The position numbers and the translations under genes are program-made. 63,928 nt of DNA from the NCBI GenBank assembly GCA_947567075.1, contig CANOLZ010000002.1, positions 1 through 63,928 of the forward strand, given 5' to 3'. Source of the DNA: an uncultured bacterium (GTDB lineage: Bacteria > Bacillota > Clostridia > Lachnospirales > Lachnospiraceae). Positions 16,475 to 25,274 of this stretch are shown here, one piece after another. Under the pieces are notes generated by a model that made no database searches, was not told where the DNA came from, and worked only from the letters and a program-made list of their open reading frames with translations. Position 1 is the stretch's first letter; every line of letters begins with the position of its first letter.

Positions 16475-17632
16475 TTAGATTCCAGCAATTCGAAACATTT
16501 CCTGAAATCTTTTTTCATAAGAAAATTCAGAACTGGCCTTCTCTAACCCTCTTTGAGCTATTTTTTTTCTCTCCTCTTCATTTTTCAAATAATACTCTGC
16601 CTTTTCTATCCCTTCCTCTATGCTTGTATAACAAGAAAATTCCTCTTCTGGTATGAAATATTGGGCCAGCTCCTCTTGATAATTGGAGAGCAAAAAACCT
16701 CCCGCCCCCAAAATATCCAAAGCTCTAAGGGGAATCCCTGTCTGTAGAATTTTTAAAGTAATGTTCAAATTAATTTTACTTGCCATAAATATTTTAGGCA
16801 TTTCTTCTAAGTATTTGGCGCTTCCCCTATAGCTTACCTTTGAAAGAGCAGGATGCTCTTCTCTAGAATATAAATTCACCTCATAGTATTTTGATAAAAT
16901 TCCCAGCAAAAGAACCCGTTCCTGTCTTGTTAGAAAGCTGGCAGCTGCGTAAGAAAGCTGTTCCTTACTTATTTGAAACTTTCCTTCTCCCAGCTGTTGT
17001 TTATATTGACTGTTCAATTCATCCATTAAGGGATCCGTCAAAAGTTCATCCAAAAAATAATATCCATATACTTTAAACTGAGCGTCTGCTAAAGCTTTCA
17101 AATATCCTGTCATATAATCATTTAAGGGATTTAATAAGTCTAAAAAAGCTGAAGGATAAAGCTTTCCTACAAAGGAAATATCTCCTTTGTATTTTTTCCA
17201 ATCAGAGGAGGAAAGGCTTATCCTTTTAAGTCTTTTTGTATTGACTGCAAGGGGGAGATGATATACGTTGTTAAATCCCTTATCTCTGTATTGTTTTACT
17301 TGGATTTTGTCAAATAAAAATACATAATTACATTCCAACCCTAAGGTCTTTTCAATCTCCGGTACATTTAAAGGATTATCATAACTCCAGGAAAGATAAG
17401 GTATTCCCTTATTCTGACATGCTATTGCTACAAGGGGAAAATAATTGACTGTAAAAACAGCGTCATACTGATCAAGAGATAAATATGTTCCAAATCGATG
17501 GAGAAAAAAGTCATCTTTGTTTTTATCCCCAAAGCAATAACTAACTGACTTAAATTGTACATGATTTTCCCCTAGTATCTCGTTTACATCCTTTTGGGTA
17601 TAGGCACTCCATTCCAGAAGTAAAAGTTTCAT
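16475..17632 (-). CDS. CgeB/DUF3880-type glycosyltransferase, copy 1
   Basis: This 385-residue GT-B-like protein has the traits shared by five paralogs here: an N-terminal half with IPYLSWSYDNPLNVPEIE and CNYVFLFDKIQ, a central GDISFVGKLY, and a C-terminal SKINLNITLKILQTGIPLRA followed by LDILGAGGFLLSNYQEEL. It ends with the YYLKNEEERKKIAQRGLEK helix typical of CgeB-like transferases. It has no signal peptide or membrane segment, so it is probably cytosolic. Its start overlaps the small companion gene by 4 bp. The position near flagellin and a nonulosonate pathway suggests flagellin glycosylation; donor and acceptor are unknown. Confidence 0.72.
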   Translation of the reverse strand: MKLLLLEWSAYTQKDVNEILGENHVQFKSVSYCFGDKNKDDFFLHRFGTYLSLDQYDAVFTVNYFPLVAIACQNKGIPYLSWSYDNPLNVPEIEKTLGLECNYVFLFDKIQVKQYRDKGFNNVYHLPLAVNTKRLKRISLSSSDWKKYKGDISFVGKLYPSAFLDLLNPLNDYMTGYLKALADAQFKVYGYYFLDELLTDPLMDELNSQYKQQLGEGKFQISKEQLSYAAASFLTRQERVLLLGILSKYYEVNLYSREEHPALSKVSYRGSAKYLEEMPKIFMASKINLNITLKILQTGIPLRALDILGAGGFLLSNYQEELAQYFIPEEEFSCYTSIEEGIEKAEYYLKNEEERKKIAQRGLEKASSEFSYEKRFQEMFRIAGI

Positions 17633-18111
17633 CGAATCATCTCCAATTCTGTATCCAATAATATTTTCTCAATAAGGGTATTCCACTGGATTTTCTCTCT
17701 CTTTCCTTCGTAAAATCCTACATTTGGAACATTAGGAAACTCCTGTCCTACCTTTTTTGCTTCCTCCTCCCCTTGGCAATAGACAAACATAGAAAAATTC
17801 ATTCTCTCCTTTAATGAATTCTCATAAATTTTCCAATGATTTAGAAGGATATAGGCAATTCTCCCATATAACAAATTTAAGGATATTTCTTCCTGCTCTG
17901 TGCGAAATTCAAATCCGGCAAAGTCAAAACTTACTATTAACGGAACCTTTATTTTTTGAATTTCAAAAAACTGTATATGCAATGGTTTGTCCTTACAAAT
18001 ATTATATATTTCTCCTTCTATTCCCACTTTATTTAGGCTCTTTAAAAGCTGAGAACTTCTTTTCTCCTGTTCTGGAAATCTTTCTCTATTTGTTATTATG
18101 AGCGTTTTCAT
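17629..18111 (-). CDS. Small protein of unknown family, paralog of the 21711-22589 product
   Basis: This 160-residue protein starts with MKTLIITNRERF. Its core, VPLIVSFDFAGFEFRTEQEE, then RMNFSMFVYCQGEEEAKKV, lines up with PDIILTFDMAGFFLYDERKE and RMNFPTTFYVRSEEEADYL in the 292-residue protein further along. The spacing and charge pattern recall the N-terminal half of CgeB-like transferases, so it may be a one-domain relative acting as a partner subunit. It overlaps the glycosyltransferase genes on both sides by 4 bp, which ties it to their expression. There is no catalytic motif I can name. Confidence 0.5.
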   Translation of the reverse strand: MKTLIITNRERFPEQEKRSSQLLKSLNKVGIEGEIYNICKDKPLHIQFFEIQKIKVPLIVSFDFAGFEFRTEQEEISLNLLYGRIAYILLNHWKIYENSLKERMNFSMFVYCQGEEEAKKVGQEFPNVPNVGFYEGKREKIQWNTLIEKILLDTELEMIR

Positions 18112-19256
18112 TTTATAATCTCCAATATTTTTTTTAGTGCTATTGGATAAGAGTAATCTTTTTTAACTCTTTTATATCCATTTATTGCGATCTGTTTTCT
18201 TATATCCTCATGTTTTAAATAATAATGAACCTTTTCAATTAATTCTTCCATAGTATGAAAAAATACAATTTCTTTGTCTGGCACAAAGAGTTCTTCCATT
18301 TCTTCCTGAAAATTGCTTAAAACAAATCCACCAGCTGCCATAATATCATAAACCCTTTGGGGAACCCCTGTCTCAATAGATCGCATAGTCATGTTTAAAT
18401 TAATTTTACTGTAGTGATATATTTTCGGCGCTTTTTCATACTCTATCTTTCCATGTATACGTACATTTTCTAAAGCATAACTTTCACTGTTTGTATACAA
18501 GTCCACCTGATGTTGGATTGCCAAACCATTTAAAACACATATTCTTTCAATTTCTGTCACTTTGCGCGCAATATAGTATAATTCCATAAAGTAGGACAGT
18601 TCCACCTCATATTCTTTGAAAGGTTTCACATAGGTTAGGAGCCCTTCTGCTTCTGCTTCTGTCAAACTTCCAAAAAATTCCCTTCCTTTCTCCCAATGCA
18701 TTGCTTTCTTTAAAATAATGGAATCTATGGATTCCTTTATCTCTCTTGAAAAGAATCCTGCTTCTTCGTTGTAATGATTTTTCTCATATAAACTGCCTAC
18801 AAAGGTTATATCTGCACTATATGTTTTTTCATCTTCCTCTGAAATGGGAAGCATAGATATTTTGGATACATTGGCTGCCAAAGGCAAATAAAATAAATGG
18901 GAAAGTCCCCTACTTTTCATTCTCTCATACTGGTTTTTGTCAAAAACAAAAATATAATTACAGTCATTGAATGCTGCTTGGGAATATAAGTGAATTTGGG
19001 GAGAATCAAAAACCCAGGATACATATTTCACTTTATTTTCCATACAGGCATTGGAAACAGTTTGAGAGAAATTATGAGTAATTACAAAGCTATAGTTGTT
19101 TTCTTTTAAATAGTTTGATAAGACTGCCTCTTCTTCTTTTCTTGGAACTTGCATTTGGACAAAAGCAGGATAAAGCTCCACCTCCTCCCCCAGCTCCATA
19201 AGTCCCCAGGGAATGTCCATTAAATCTACTTCCCAACGCACAAATAAACCTTTCAT
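18108..19256 (-). CDS. CgeB/DUF3880-type glycosyltransferase, copy 2
   Basis: This 382-residue protein reads VKYVSWVFDSPQIHLYSQAA and CNYIFVFDKNQYERMKSRGL, then LFYLPLAANVSKIS, ADITFVGSLY and KINLNMTMRSIETGVPQR. VYDIMAAGGFVLSNFQEEM and YYLKHEDIRKQIAINGYKRV follow. It is clearly closest to copy 3, with which it is directly adjacent (no gap), so the two look like a tandem duplication that has diverged. Its insert between the halves (about residues 165-245) differs from copy 1, which may reflect a different acceptor. Confidence 0.72.
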   Translation of the reverse strand: MKGLFVRWEVDLMDIPWGLMELGEEVELYPAFVQMQVPRKEEEAVLSNYLKENNYSFVITHNFSQTVSNACMENKVKYVSWVFDSPQIHLYSQAAFNDCNYIFVFDKNQYERMKSRGLSHLFYLPLAANVSKISMLPISEEDEKTYSADITFVGSLYEKNHYNEEAGFFSREIKESIDSIILKKAMHWEKGREFFGSLTEAEAEGLLTYVKPFKEYEVELSYFMELYYIARKVTEIERICVLNGLAIQHQVDLYTNSESYALENVRIHGKIEYEKAPKIYHYSKINLNMTMRSIETGVPQRVYDIMAAGGFVLSNFQEEMEELFVPDKEIVFFHTMEELIEKVHYYLKHEDIRKQIAINGYKRVKKDYSYPIALKKILEIIK

Positions 19257-20429
19257 CTACAAATCTCCCTCCTCCCCTCTCACTGTTTCTATTATCTTTG
19301 ATAAAGCCTTGGGATAAGAGTAATAGTCTCTTACTTTTTTGTATCCATTCATAGCAATCCTTAGCCTCTCTTCCTCATGCTTTAAATAATAGTTCACCTT
19401 TCGAACTAGCTCCTCCATATTTTTAAACATTACAATTTCCACATCTGGCACAAACCGTTCTGCCAGTTCTTCCTGATAGTTGCTCATTACAAAACCTCCA
19501 ACGCTCATAATATCAAACACTCTTTGAGGAATGCCTGTCTCAATGGAACGAAGGGTAATATTCAAATTAATTTTACTTAAATGGAATATTTTCGGCGCAT
19601 CTCCATCATAGGAAACGGGAGGATGAACCATTACATTTTCTAAGTCTTCTGTATTACTTCCTGTATAAAGACATACATGGTGATTCAACGCCAAGGCATT
19701 TAAAATGCATATTCGCTCAATCTCCGCTATTTTGCGAACAATATACAGCACTTCCACTGTATATTCAGGAGCTTCTGTCAAGGGATAAAATAAGTAGAGC
19801 GTTTCTGACATATCTTTAAAAATCTCTTTTGTCACTGCCCCAAATATAGAGGAAGAGCCCCCCCACTGAAAGGCATTTTCCATAATTATCTTATCTAAAT
19901 ACTCTTTTATAGAACTGGAAAATCTGTGGATGTCTAAATTATAGCTGTTATCTCTGTAAAGTCCTCCAATAAAGGAAATGTCACAGCTATATTTTTTTAC
20001 ATCTTCTTCCTCTACTGCAATAGTAGAAGCCCTTGCCACATTGGCTGCAAGGGGTAAATGATATAAATGCCCCAACCCTCTTTTTTTCATTCTTTCATAC
20101 TGGGCTTTATCAAAAACAAAAATATAATTATTGGAATTATAAGCGCTTTTTTCGTATAATTCCATAAGAGGGGAATCAAATATCCAAGACACATACTTCA
20201 CTCCTTGTATCTTACAGGCATTGGATATTGTGGGAGAATAATTATGGGATATGACAAACTCATACTTTTTTTTCTCCAAATACGAAGAAAGCATATTCTC
20301 TTCCTCCTGAATATTCGACTGAATTGTAATAGTTTCATCGTAAATTTCCACCTCCATTCCAAGTTCCAACAGTCCCCAAGGAATATCGGACAAAACAATC
20401 TTGTCACTGTGTATAAATAATACGGACAT
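19257..20429 (-). CDS. CgeB/DUF3880-type glycosyltransferase, copy 3, first gene of the operon
   Basis: This 390-residue protein shares VKYVSWIFDSPLMELYEKSA, NNYIFVFDKAQYERMKKRGL and LYHLPLAANVARAS with copy 2. CDISFIGGLY and KINLNITLRSIETGIPQR come next, then VFDIMSVGGFVMSNYQEEL. A G7 run (19858-19864 on the plus strand as C7) encodes part of QWGGSSS; it is in frame here but is a second possible slippage site. The gene starts next to a 154-bp divergent intergenic region and appears to lead the long minus-strand operon that reaches past base 1. No promoter there is certain. Confidence 0.72.
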   Translation of the reverse strand: MSVLFIHSDKIVLSDIPWGLLELGMEVEIYDETITIQSNIQEEENMLSSYLEKKKYEFVISHNYSPTISNACKIQGVKYVSWIFDSPLMELYEKSAYNSNNYIFVFDKAQYERMKKRGLGHLYHLPLAANVARASTIAVEEEDVKKYSCDISFIGGLYRDNSYNLDIHRFSSSIKEYLDKIIMENAFQWGGSSSIFGAVTKEIFKDMSETLYLFYPLTEAPEYTVEVLYIVRKIAEIERICILNALALNHHVCLYTGSNTEDLENVMVHPPVSYDGDAPKIFHLSKINLNITLRSIETGIPQRVFDIMSVGGFVMSNYQEELAERFVPDVEIVMFKNMEELVRKVNYYLKHEEERLRIAMNGYKKVRDYYSYPKALSKIIETVRGEEGDL

Positions 20430-20483
20430 TTAGCACACCCTTTCCCTTTCCATTTTCATTGTTTTTTCCCTAATTTTTCTTAT

Positions 20484-20511
20484 CTGTATTTACTTGAAGG
20501 ATAAAATACAG
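20484..20511. promoter_or_regulatory. 8-bp inverted repeat in the divergent glycosyltransferase intergenic region
   Basis: CTGTATTT (20484-20491) and AAATACAG (20504-20511) form a perfect inverted repeat with a 12-bp spacer, between divergent genes starting at 20429 and 20584. The size and place suit an operator or a small hairpin. I could not assign -35/-10 boxes with confidence. No T run follows on either strand. Confidence 0.35.
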
Positions 20512-20583
20512 TATACTTTCCCAAAAGACTATTTTAAGCAGATAAGTGAATCCCCCACTAGATAAGGAAGGAGAATTTCCATA

Positions 20584-21756
20584 ATGAGAATTCTATTTAT
20601 TGACTGGAACAGTTTTGGCAATGAAGACATTATCTATCATTTGAAAAGAGCTGGCCATAAAATAGTATACATTCCCTTTTCCAATGAAAAAAACACAAGA
20701 GATAATGAACAATTACAAAGGGAAATAATTGAAAAAATTTCTTCCTGTCGCCCTATTGATTTTATTTTTTCCTTTAATTACTATCCTGTCATCTCCAAGG
20801 CAGCGATGATATCCAATGTAAAATATGTTTCTTGGGTTTATGACAGTCCCTTTATACAGCTTTACACATATTCCTTAGAAAATCCATGTAATTATGTCTT
20901 TCTCTTTGACAAAGCTGTTTATTTAGAACTAGCGTCAAAAGGCTTCCAAACAGTCTATTATCTTCCCCTTGCAGCCAATGTGGAACGATATGATTCTCTG
21001 CCCAATGTTCCCTCAAAAATAAAACGTTACCGTTCTCCTATCTCCTTCGTAGGCTCCCTCTATTCCGAAAAGAAAAACCAGCTTTATAATCGCTTTGAGG
21101 GGATCTCCAACTATACAAAAGGATTTCTTGAAGCTCTTATCTCCTGCCAAAAAAGAATTTATGGAGAATTTTTGCTGGAAAAATGCTTAACAGAAAAAAT
21201 TTTGACAGATATGATTCTGTCTTATCCAGTAACCCCCAGTTTAGATGGTTTTGAAAATGTCTCCTGGACGTATGCTCACTATTTTCTTGCAAGAAAAACA
21301 ACAGAAATAGAACGTCAGGAAATATTATCCATGTTATCACAACAATATTCTGTAGCCCTATACACAAAAGAGCCCTCTCCTTTTCTACCTAAAGTTGACA
21401 ATCGAGGAGAAATTGACTATTATACTCAAATGCCTTTTGTTTTTAAACATTCCAAAATTAATTTAAACATTACCTTAAGGAGCATTCAAACAGGCATCCC
21501 TCTTCGCGCCATGGACATAATGGGATGCGGTGGTTTTTTATTAACAAACTTTCAAGCTGATTTTCTTGATTTCTTCCAGCCAGACATTGATTTTGTTTAT
21601 TATGAAGATTACGAGGATCTTTTAGAAAAAACAAATTATTATTTAACCCATGAAAAAGAGCGGCTTCAAATTGCAAAAAGAGGCTATGAGAAAGTAAAAC
21701 AATATCATAATTATCCTGTAAGAATTGAGGAAATAATCCATTGCGTTAATTCATGA
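20584..21756 (+). CDS. CgeB/DUF3880-type glycosyltransferase, copy 4, inverted
   Basis: This 390-residue protein is the only copy on the plus strand. It shows VKYVSWVYDSPFIQLYTYSL, CNYVFLFDKAVYLELASKGF and VYYLPLAANVERYDS. SPISFVGSLY and KINLNITLRSIQTGIPLRAM follow, with DIMGCGGFLLTNFQADF. AGGAAGGAG precedes the ATG. Its last 46 bp overlap the end of the convergent minus-strand gene 21711-22589, so the two transcripts would be complementary at their 3' ends. This inversion could let it be expressed separately from the other copies. Confidence 0.72.
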   Translation: MRILFIDWNSFGNEDIIYHLKRAGHKIVYIPFSNEKNTRDNEQLQREIIEKISSCRPIDFIFSFNYYPVISKAAMISNVKYVSWVYDSPFIQLYTYSLENPCNYVFLFDKAVYLELASKGFQTVYYLPLAANVERYDSLPNVPSKIKRYRSPISFVGSLYSEKKNQLYNRFEGISNYTKGFLEALISCQKRIYGEFLLEKCLTEKILTDMILSYPVTPSLDGFENVSWTYAHYFLARKTTEIERQEILSMLSQQYSVALYTKEPSPFLPKVDNRGEIDYYTQMPFVFKHSKINLNITLRSIQTGIPLRAMDIMGCGGFLLTNFQADFLDFFQPDIDFVYYEDYEDLLEKTNYYLTHEKERLQIAKRGYEKVKQYHNYPVRIEEIIHCVNS

Positions 21757-22589
21757 GAAAAAAAGAGCTCCTCTATTTTTACTTCTTGTAAAATGTGAGA
21801 ACCCTTAACTGGACATTTCTCCCAGCCTTCTCCCAAAACGCTTACTTCTCTTTCTTTTACATATTGCTCCTTTTCTTTCATCTCATAAGAAGCAGGAATA
21901 CCCCTAAATAATATAGCCAATTCAATGACTTCTTCCATGGAATAGGAGCAATTTGCCTTTTCTAAATAATGTATAATTTTTAAGTGATAATAGTCCTTAG
22001 CTCTCTCCCATTGCTTCCATATACTTTCTCCCATTTTTTTAAAAGCTTCAGGAAGATTTCTTAAAGATGCCTTGAAACTTTCTGGATCTTTATAATCTCC
22101 TATAAAGAGCTGTCTCCTTTTGGGGGAAGACTCCAGAAATATACCTGAAAACAGGCCTTTCTCCCAAGCGTTAGACAGGACTCTTACATCCAGTACGTTA
22201 TCATAACAGGAGAGCAGATAATCTGCCTCCTCCTCACTTCTTACATAAAAAGTAGTAGGAAAATTCATTCTTCTTAGAAGCTGATCTGGATAATACCAGG
22301 GCGCTTTTGTCAAAATATGAATACAATAACTGTATACAGAATTATATATCAATTCTTTTCTCTCATCATACAAAAAAAATCCAGCCATGTCAAAAGTGAG
22401 AATAATGTCTGGATCCATTAAATAGAAGGCTTCCATACATGGAGCATAAATATCTTCCTTAGACAAGTCCACTTTGATAACCTCCATACCTTCCTTGTCC
22501 AGCTCCCTATACAAAAGCTCCCTTATCAAACTTCCTAGAAATGTTGTTTTTTCATCTGTAACCAACACAAATTTTTTTAATCTATTCAC
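21711..22589 (-). CDS. Protein of unknown family, longer paralog of the 17629-18111 product
   Basis: This 292-residue protein starts MNRLKKFVLVTDEKTTFL. Residues 60-135 carry PDIILTFDMAGFFLYDERKE and RMNFPTTFYVRSEEEADYL, shared with the 160-residue protein. The C-terminal half is helical and charged with no motif I know. It may be an N-terminal glycosyltransferase-like domain with an added helical tail. It lies 2 bp downstream of the GT2-like gene, and its 3' end overlaps the convergent copy 4 gene by 46 bp. Confidence 0.45.
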   Translation of the reverse strand: MNRLKKFVLVTDEKTTFLGSLIRELLYRELDKEGMEVIKVDLSKEDIYAPCMEAFYLMDPDIILTFDMAGFFLYDERKELIYNSVYSYCIHILTKAPWYYPDQLLRRMNFPTTFYVRSEEEADYLLSCYDNVLDVRVLSNAWEKGLFSGIFLESSPKRRQLFIGDYKDPESFKASLRNLPEAFKKMGESIWKQWERAKDYYHLKIIHYLEKANCSYSMEEVIELAILFRGIPASYEMKEKEQYVKEREVSVLGEGWEKCPVKGSHILQEVKIEELFFSHELTQWIISSILTG

Positions 22590-22591
22590 GA

Positions 22592-23257
22592 CTATTCAAA
22601 AAACTCCCTATATTCTTTCAGACATCTTTTTCTATAAAAATCATAATTTCGCAAACTGATAATTCCATCATCATGAACGCACCAAGGGTTTGCTTGCCCT
22701 GGAACAACAATTCGATATCCTGCCCTTTTCATTTCAAAGCTTTGAGAAATGTCATAGAAATCCCATCCATCAAACAGATCTTCCCTCCAAGGCAAATCTT
22801 TTCTCGTTACCATTAAAAAGCCGTCAATGGCATCCACATCATAGATTCCATCTTCTAAGGAAAACATATAATCTCCATAGTTTTTTTCAATATTTGTTTC
22901 CCCATAAAGAGCTCCCAAGCGGTAATTATGCCACATCATCCCATCAATGGCCATCTTTTCTGTGCCTACCATACCAATCATTCCTATGTTTTCATCTGTC
23001 TTGAATACTTTTAAAATATCTTCTAGGAAATGACGGTTTACAATACGCACATCCTGATGTAAATAAATTTTATAAACTGCATTCGATGCTTTCATTCCTT
23101 CATTATATCCAGAAGTCATCGAGGAGGCATCCTCAATACTTAATGTCTCAATGGAATATCCCTCTGGCACATAAAGGCGGTGAATATATAATAAACATTC
23201 TTCTAACGACATCATGTTATTACTGCAGCAAATAAAGCAAAATTTATGATCATCCAT
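22592..23257 (-). CDS. GT-A glycosyltransferase-like protein (Glyco_tranf_2_5 / StrF-like)
   Basis: This 221-residue protein begins FCFICCSNN, followed by ASSMTSGYNEGMKASNAVYK and IYLHQDVRI, the pattern of the StrF-like GT2 domain in which the Q-D pair stands for the metal-binding DxD. DAIDGFLMVTRKDLPWREDL and DISQSFEMKRAGYRI with a late CVHDDGI complete the fold. Such domains transfer sugar from a nucleotide donor. The start overlaps the upstream 251-residue gene by 8 bp. It probably adds a sugar in the same flagellar glycan; this rests on position only. Confidence 0.65.
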   Translation of the reverse strand: MDDHKFCFICCSNNMMSLEECLLYIHRLYVPEGYSIETLSIEDASSMTSGYNEGMKASNAVYKIYLHQDVRIVNRHFLEDILKVFKTDENIGMIGMVGTEKMAIDGMMWHNYRLGALYGETNIEKNYGDYMFSLEDGIYDVDAIDGFLMVTRKDLPWREDLFDGWDFYDISQSFEMKRAGYRIVVPGQANPWCVHDDGIISLRNYDFYRKRCLKEYREFFE

Positions 23258-24005
23258 TTGTTTCCTGCTCCTTTATCCTTTCTTGTAATTGTTTTACTTT
23301 TTCAGAAGGGTTTTCAATAAGTGAAAGAAGATTTAATATCCAGTGATTTTCTCCAATTTCTATAAGCTCAACACAAAATTTTAATAAAATCTCCTCGTCA
23401 CATTCCAATTTCCTCGCCATGTAAAACAAAAACAAAATTCCATCTTTTTTACGTCCAGATTTTACATAAAGACGAAACACTCCAATGCTCACCTTCACTT
23501 TTTGTAAAATTCTAAAATATTCGAGCATCTCTCCCATGCAAATATAGGTAATGTTATTTTCTGAAATAAAATCCATTAATCCAATTAAATATTCCTCTTC
23601 AAAATCAAATTCTATCCTTCTGAGATAAAATGATAAAACTTGTGTTAGCTCATTGGCTTCCCCTATACTTTTCACTTGAAACCAAAGTTGAGGCTGTTCA
23701 AAATTTTTTTCAATACACGATATTTGTGCAACTACTCCAAAGCAAAAAAAATCATAGGAAAGATTACACATTTCTATATATTCATCTGAAAGAACAGCAT
23801 CAACGAGCCATTGGCTCTCCCACTCTCCTTCCTTTTTTATCCAATTGTCTATTCTTTTCCCAAGTCCCTTTGCGGAGGCCTCTATCTTCTCATATCTTTC
23901 ATGAAGTTTTTCAAAGTACTCATCGGTCTTTTTTAATGCCTCTGCCTTTGGAAGATCCAAATAATCTCCACCCATGGGTTTCCAAATCATGTCTTCTTTA
24001 CGCAT
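23250..24005 (-). CDS. Unknown helical protein in the glycosylation operon
   Basis: This 251-residue protein opens with MRKEDMIWKPMGGDYLDLPK. A predicted coiled segment at about residues 25-60 (EYFEKLHERYEKIEASAKGL) is followed by a largely helical, charged body with repeating YLRRIEF, FRILQKVKV and FYMARKLEC elements that recall helical-repeat scaffolds. There is no signal peptide, membrane segment or catalytic motif. It is placed between a CgeB-type gene (24 bp upstream) and the GT2-like gene it overlaps, so it may be a partner of those enzymes. I do not recognise the family. Confidence 0.45.
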   Translation of the reverse strand: MRKEDMIWKPMGGDYLDLPKAEALKKTDEYFEKLHERYEKIEASAKGLGKRIDNWIKKEGEWESQWLVDAVLSDEYIEMCNLSYDFFCFGVVAQISCIEKNFEQPQLWFQVKSIGEANELTQVLSFYLRRIEFDFEEEYLIGLMDFISENNITYICMGEMLEYFRILQKVKVSIGVFRLYVKSGRKKDGILFLFYMARKLECDEEILLKFCVELIEIGENHWILNLLSLIENPSEKVKQLQERIKEQETNG

Positions 24006-24029
24006 AGATACACCATGCCTTTCTCATTT

Positions 24030-25196
24030 CTATATAGCCTGAAATATTTTGTCCAGTTGTTTTTTATAGCTAAACTCTGAGATTACTTTTTTCCAACCAT
24101 TTTTTGCAATCTTCTCTCTTTCTTCATCCTTCCTTAAGTAGTATGCACATTTATCCAACAATTCTTCTATACTTCCAAATAAAATTACTTCTTTTCCGTC
24201 TTCAAAATATTCTGCAATCTCTGGCTGATAATTAGTCACTAAACAGCCCTGACATGCTAAAATGTCCAAAGCTCTTAATGGTATTCCTGAAGAAATAGAG
24301 CGTAAGGTAATATTTACATTCATTTTACTATTATAAAATACACAAGGCATTTCATTATAATAGTCAACATATCCTTTTTTATGAATTCGAGGCAGATGGG
24401 AGGTGCTTGAAGTAGTATAAATGGTTGTCTCAAAGTTTTCTGATAATAATTTCATTATACGGCTGCGTTCCATCACTGTTATTTTTTTATAAATGGTGTT
24501 CTCCATAAATTTCTCAAAAGATAAAAAGCAGGCAGAATCCATAGAAAAGCTCACATATTTTTTTAAATCTTCCCATACATTATCTGGAATGACTTCTCCT
24601 ACCAAACTATATCCGTATATTTTAAGCTGAGCTTCACATAGTCCCTCAATATAACCTTTTATATAATCAGGTAAATAAGGAATTTGTTCAAAGTAATTTC
24701 TTTCATCTGTATATAAGCTTCCTACAAAGGATACATCCATACTTTTACAATAACCCTTTTTCTGTTTTTCAATGGCCTTCATAAATATTTCACTGTCTAC
24801 AGCAAGGGGCAGATGATATGCATTTTTTACTCCCCACCCTTTTAATTCATTACACTGTTGCCTGTCAAAACAAAATATAAAATTTTCTTCATAAAATACT
24901 GGATCACAATAGAGACTATAATGGGGACAGCCAAATACCCAAGAGATATATATTTTTTTTGTCACCTTACAAGCTTTTGCTATTACTGGAAAAAAATCAA
25001 AGCTTATAACTGCTTCTATTTTATCCTCTTTTAAAATAATGCTTATTTCCTCTAAAAAGTCTTCATCTTCCAAATGGTTTTGAATTGGTTTATTGAAAGT
25101 TTTTACATAACATCCCTTTTCTCTCAAAGCTTTTTCAAGACTTCTTTCTCCATAGGCATCCCACTGATAAAGCAATACTCCTGTGCTATTCCTCAT
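24030..25196 (-). CDS. CgeB/DUF3880-type glycosyltransferase, copy 5, next to flagellin
   Basis: From the ATG at 25196 the protein has 388 residues. I chose this start because AAGGGGAAAGGG lies just upstream and because it matches the paralog N-termini; an upstream start at 25241 would add 15 residues and run back into the flagellin terminator. It has IYISWVFGCPHYSLYCDPVF, FIFCFDRQQCNELKGWGVK, YHLPLAVDSEIF, MDVSFVGSLY, KMNVNITLRSISSGIPLRAL and DILACQGCLVTNYQPEI. As the first gene after flagellin on the same strand, it may be expressed by read-through from the sigma-28 flagellin promoter. Confidence 0.72.
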   Translation of the reverse strand: MRNSTGVLLYQWDAYGERSLEKALREKGCYVKTFNKPIQNHLEDEDFLEEISIILKEDKIEAVISFDFFPVIAKACKVTKKIYISWVFGCPHYSLYCDPVFYEENFIFCFDRQQCNELKGWGVKNAYHLPLAVDSEIFMKAIEKQKKGYCKSMDVSFVGSLYTDERNYFEQIPYLPDYIKGYIEGLCEAQLKIYGYSLVGEVIPDNVWEDLKKYVSFSMDSACFLSFEKFMENTIYKKITVMERSRIMKLLSENFETTIYTTSSTSHLPRIHKKGYVDYYNEMPCVFYNSKMNVNITLRSISSGIPLRALDILACQGCLVTNYQPEIAEYFEDGKEVILFGSIEELLDKCAYYLRKDEEREKIAKNGWKKVISEFSYKKQLDKIFQAI

Positions 25197-25228
25197 TTTT
25201 CCCTTTCCCCTTAATTCATTCAAAAAAT

Positions 25229-25254
25229 AAAGGGTTGACATATGTCAACCCTTT
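25229..25254 (-). terminator. Flagellin terminator hairpin
   Basis: A near-uninterrupted inverted repeat, AAGGGTTGACA/TGTCAACCCTT, starts about 20 bp after the flagellin stop and is followed on the minus strand by a T-rich run (TTTATTTTTT). This is a strong intrinsic terminator that probably limits read-through into the glycosyltransferase genes. It also contains TTGACA, but no matching -10 box was found. Confidence 0.8.
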
Positions 25255-25274
25255 CTGGTAATTTACAACAAATA

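Noticed and set aside
25229-25254. TTGACA in the flagellin terminator as a -35 box for the glycosyltransferase operon
   Set aside because: No -10 box is found 16-18 bp downstream; the sequence is explained by the hairpin.
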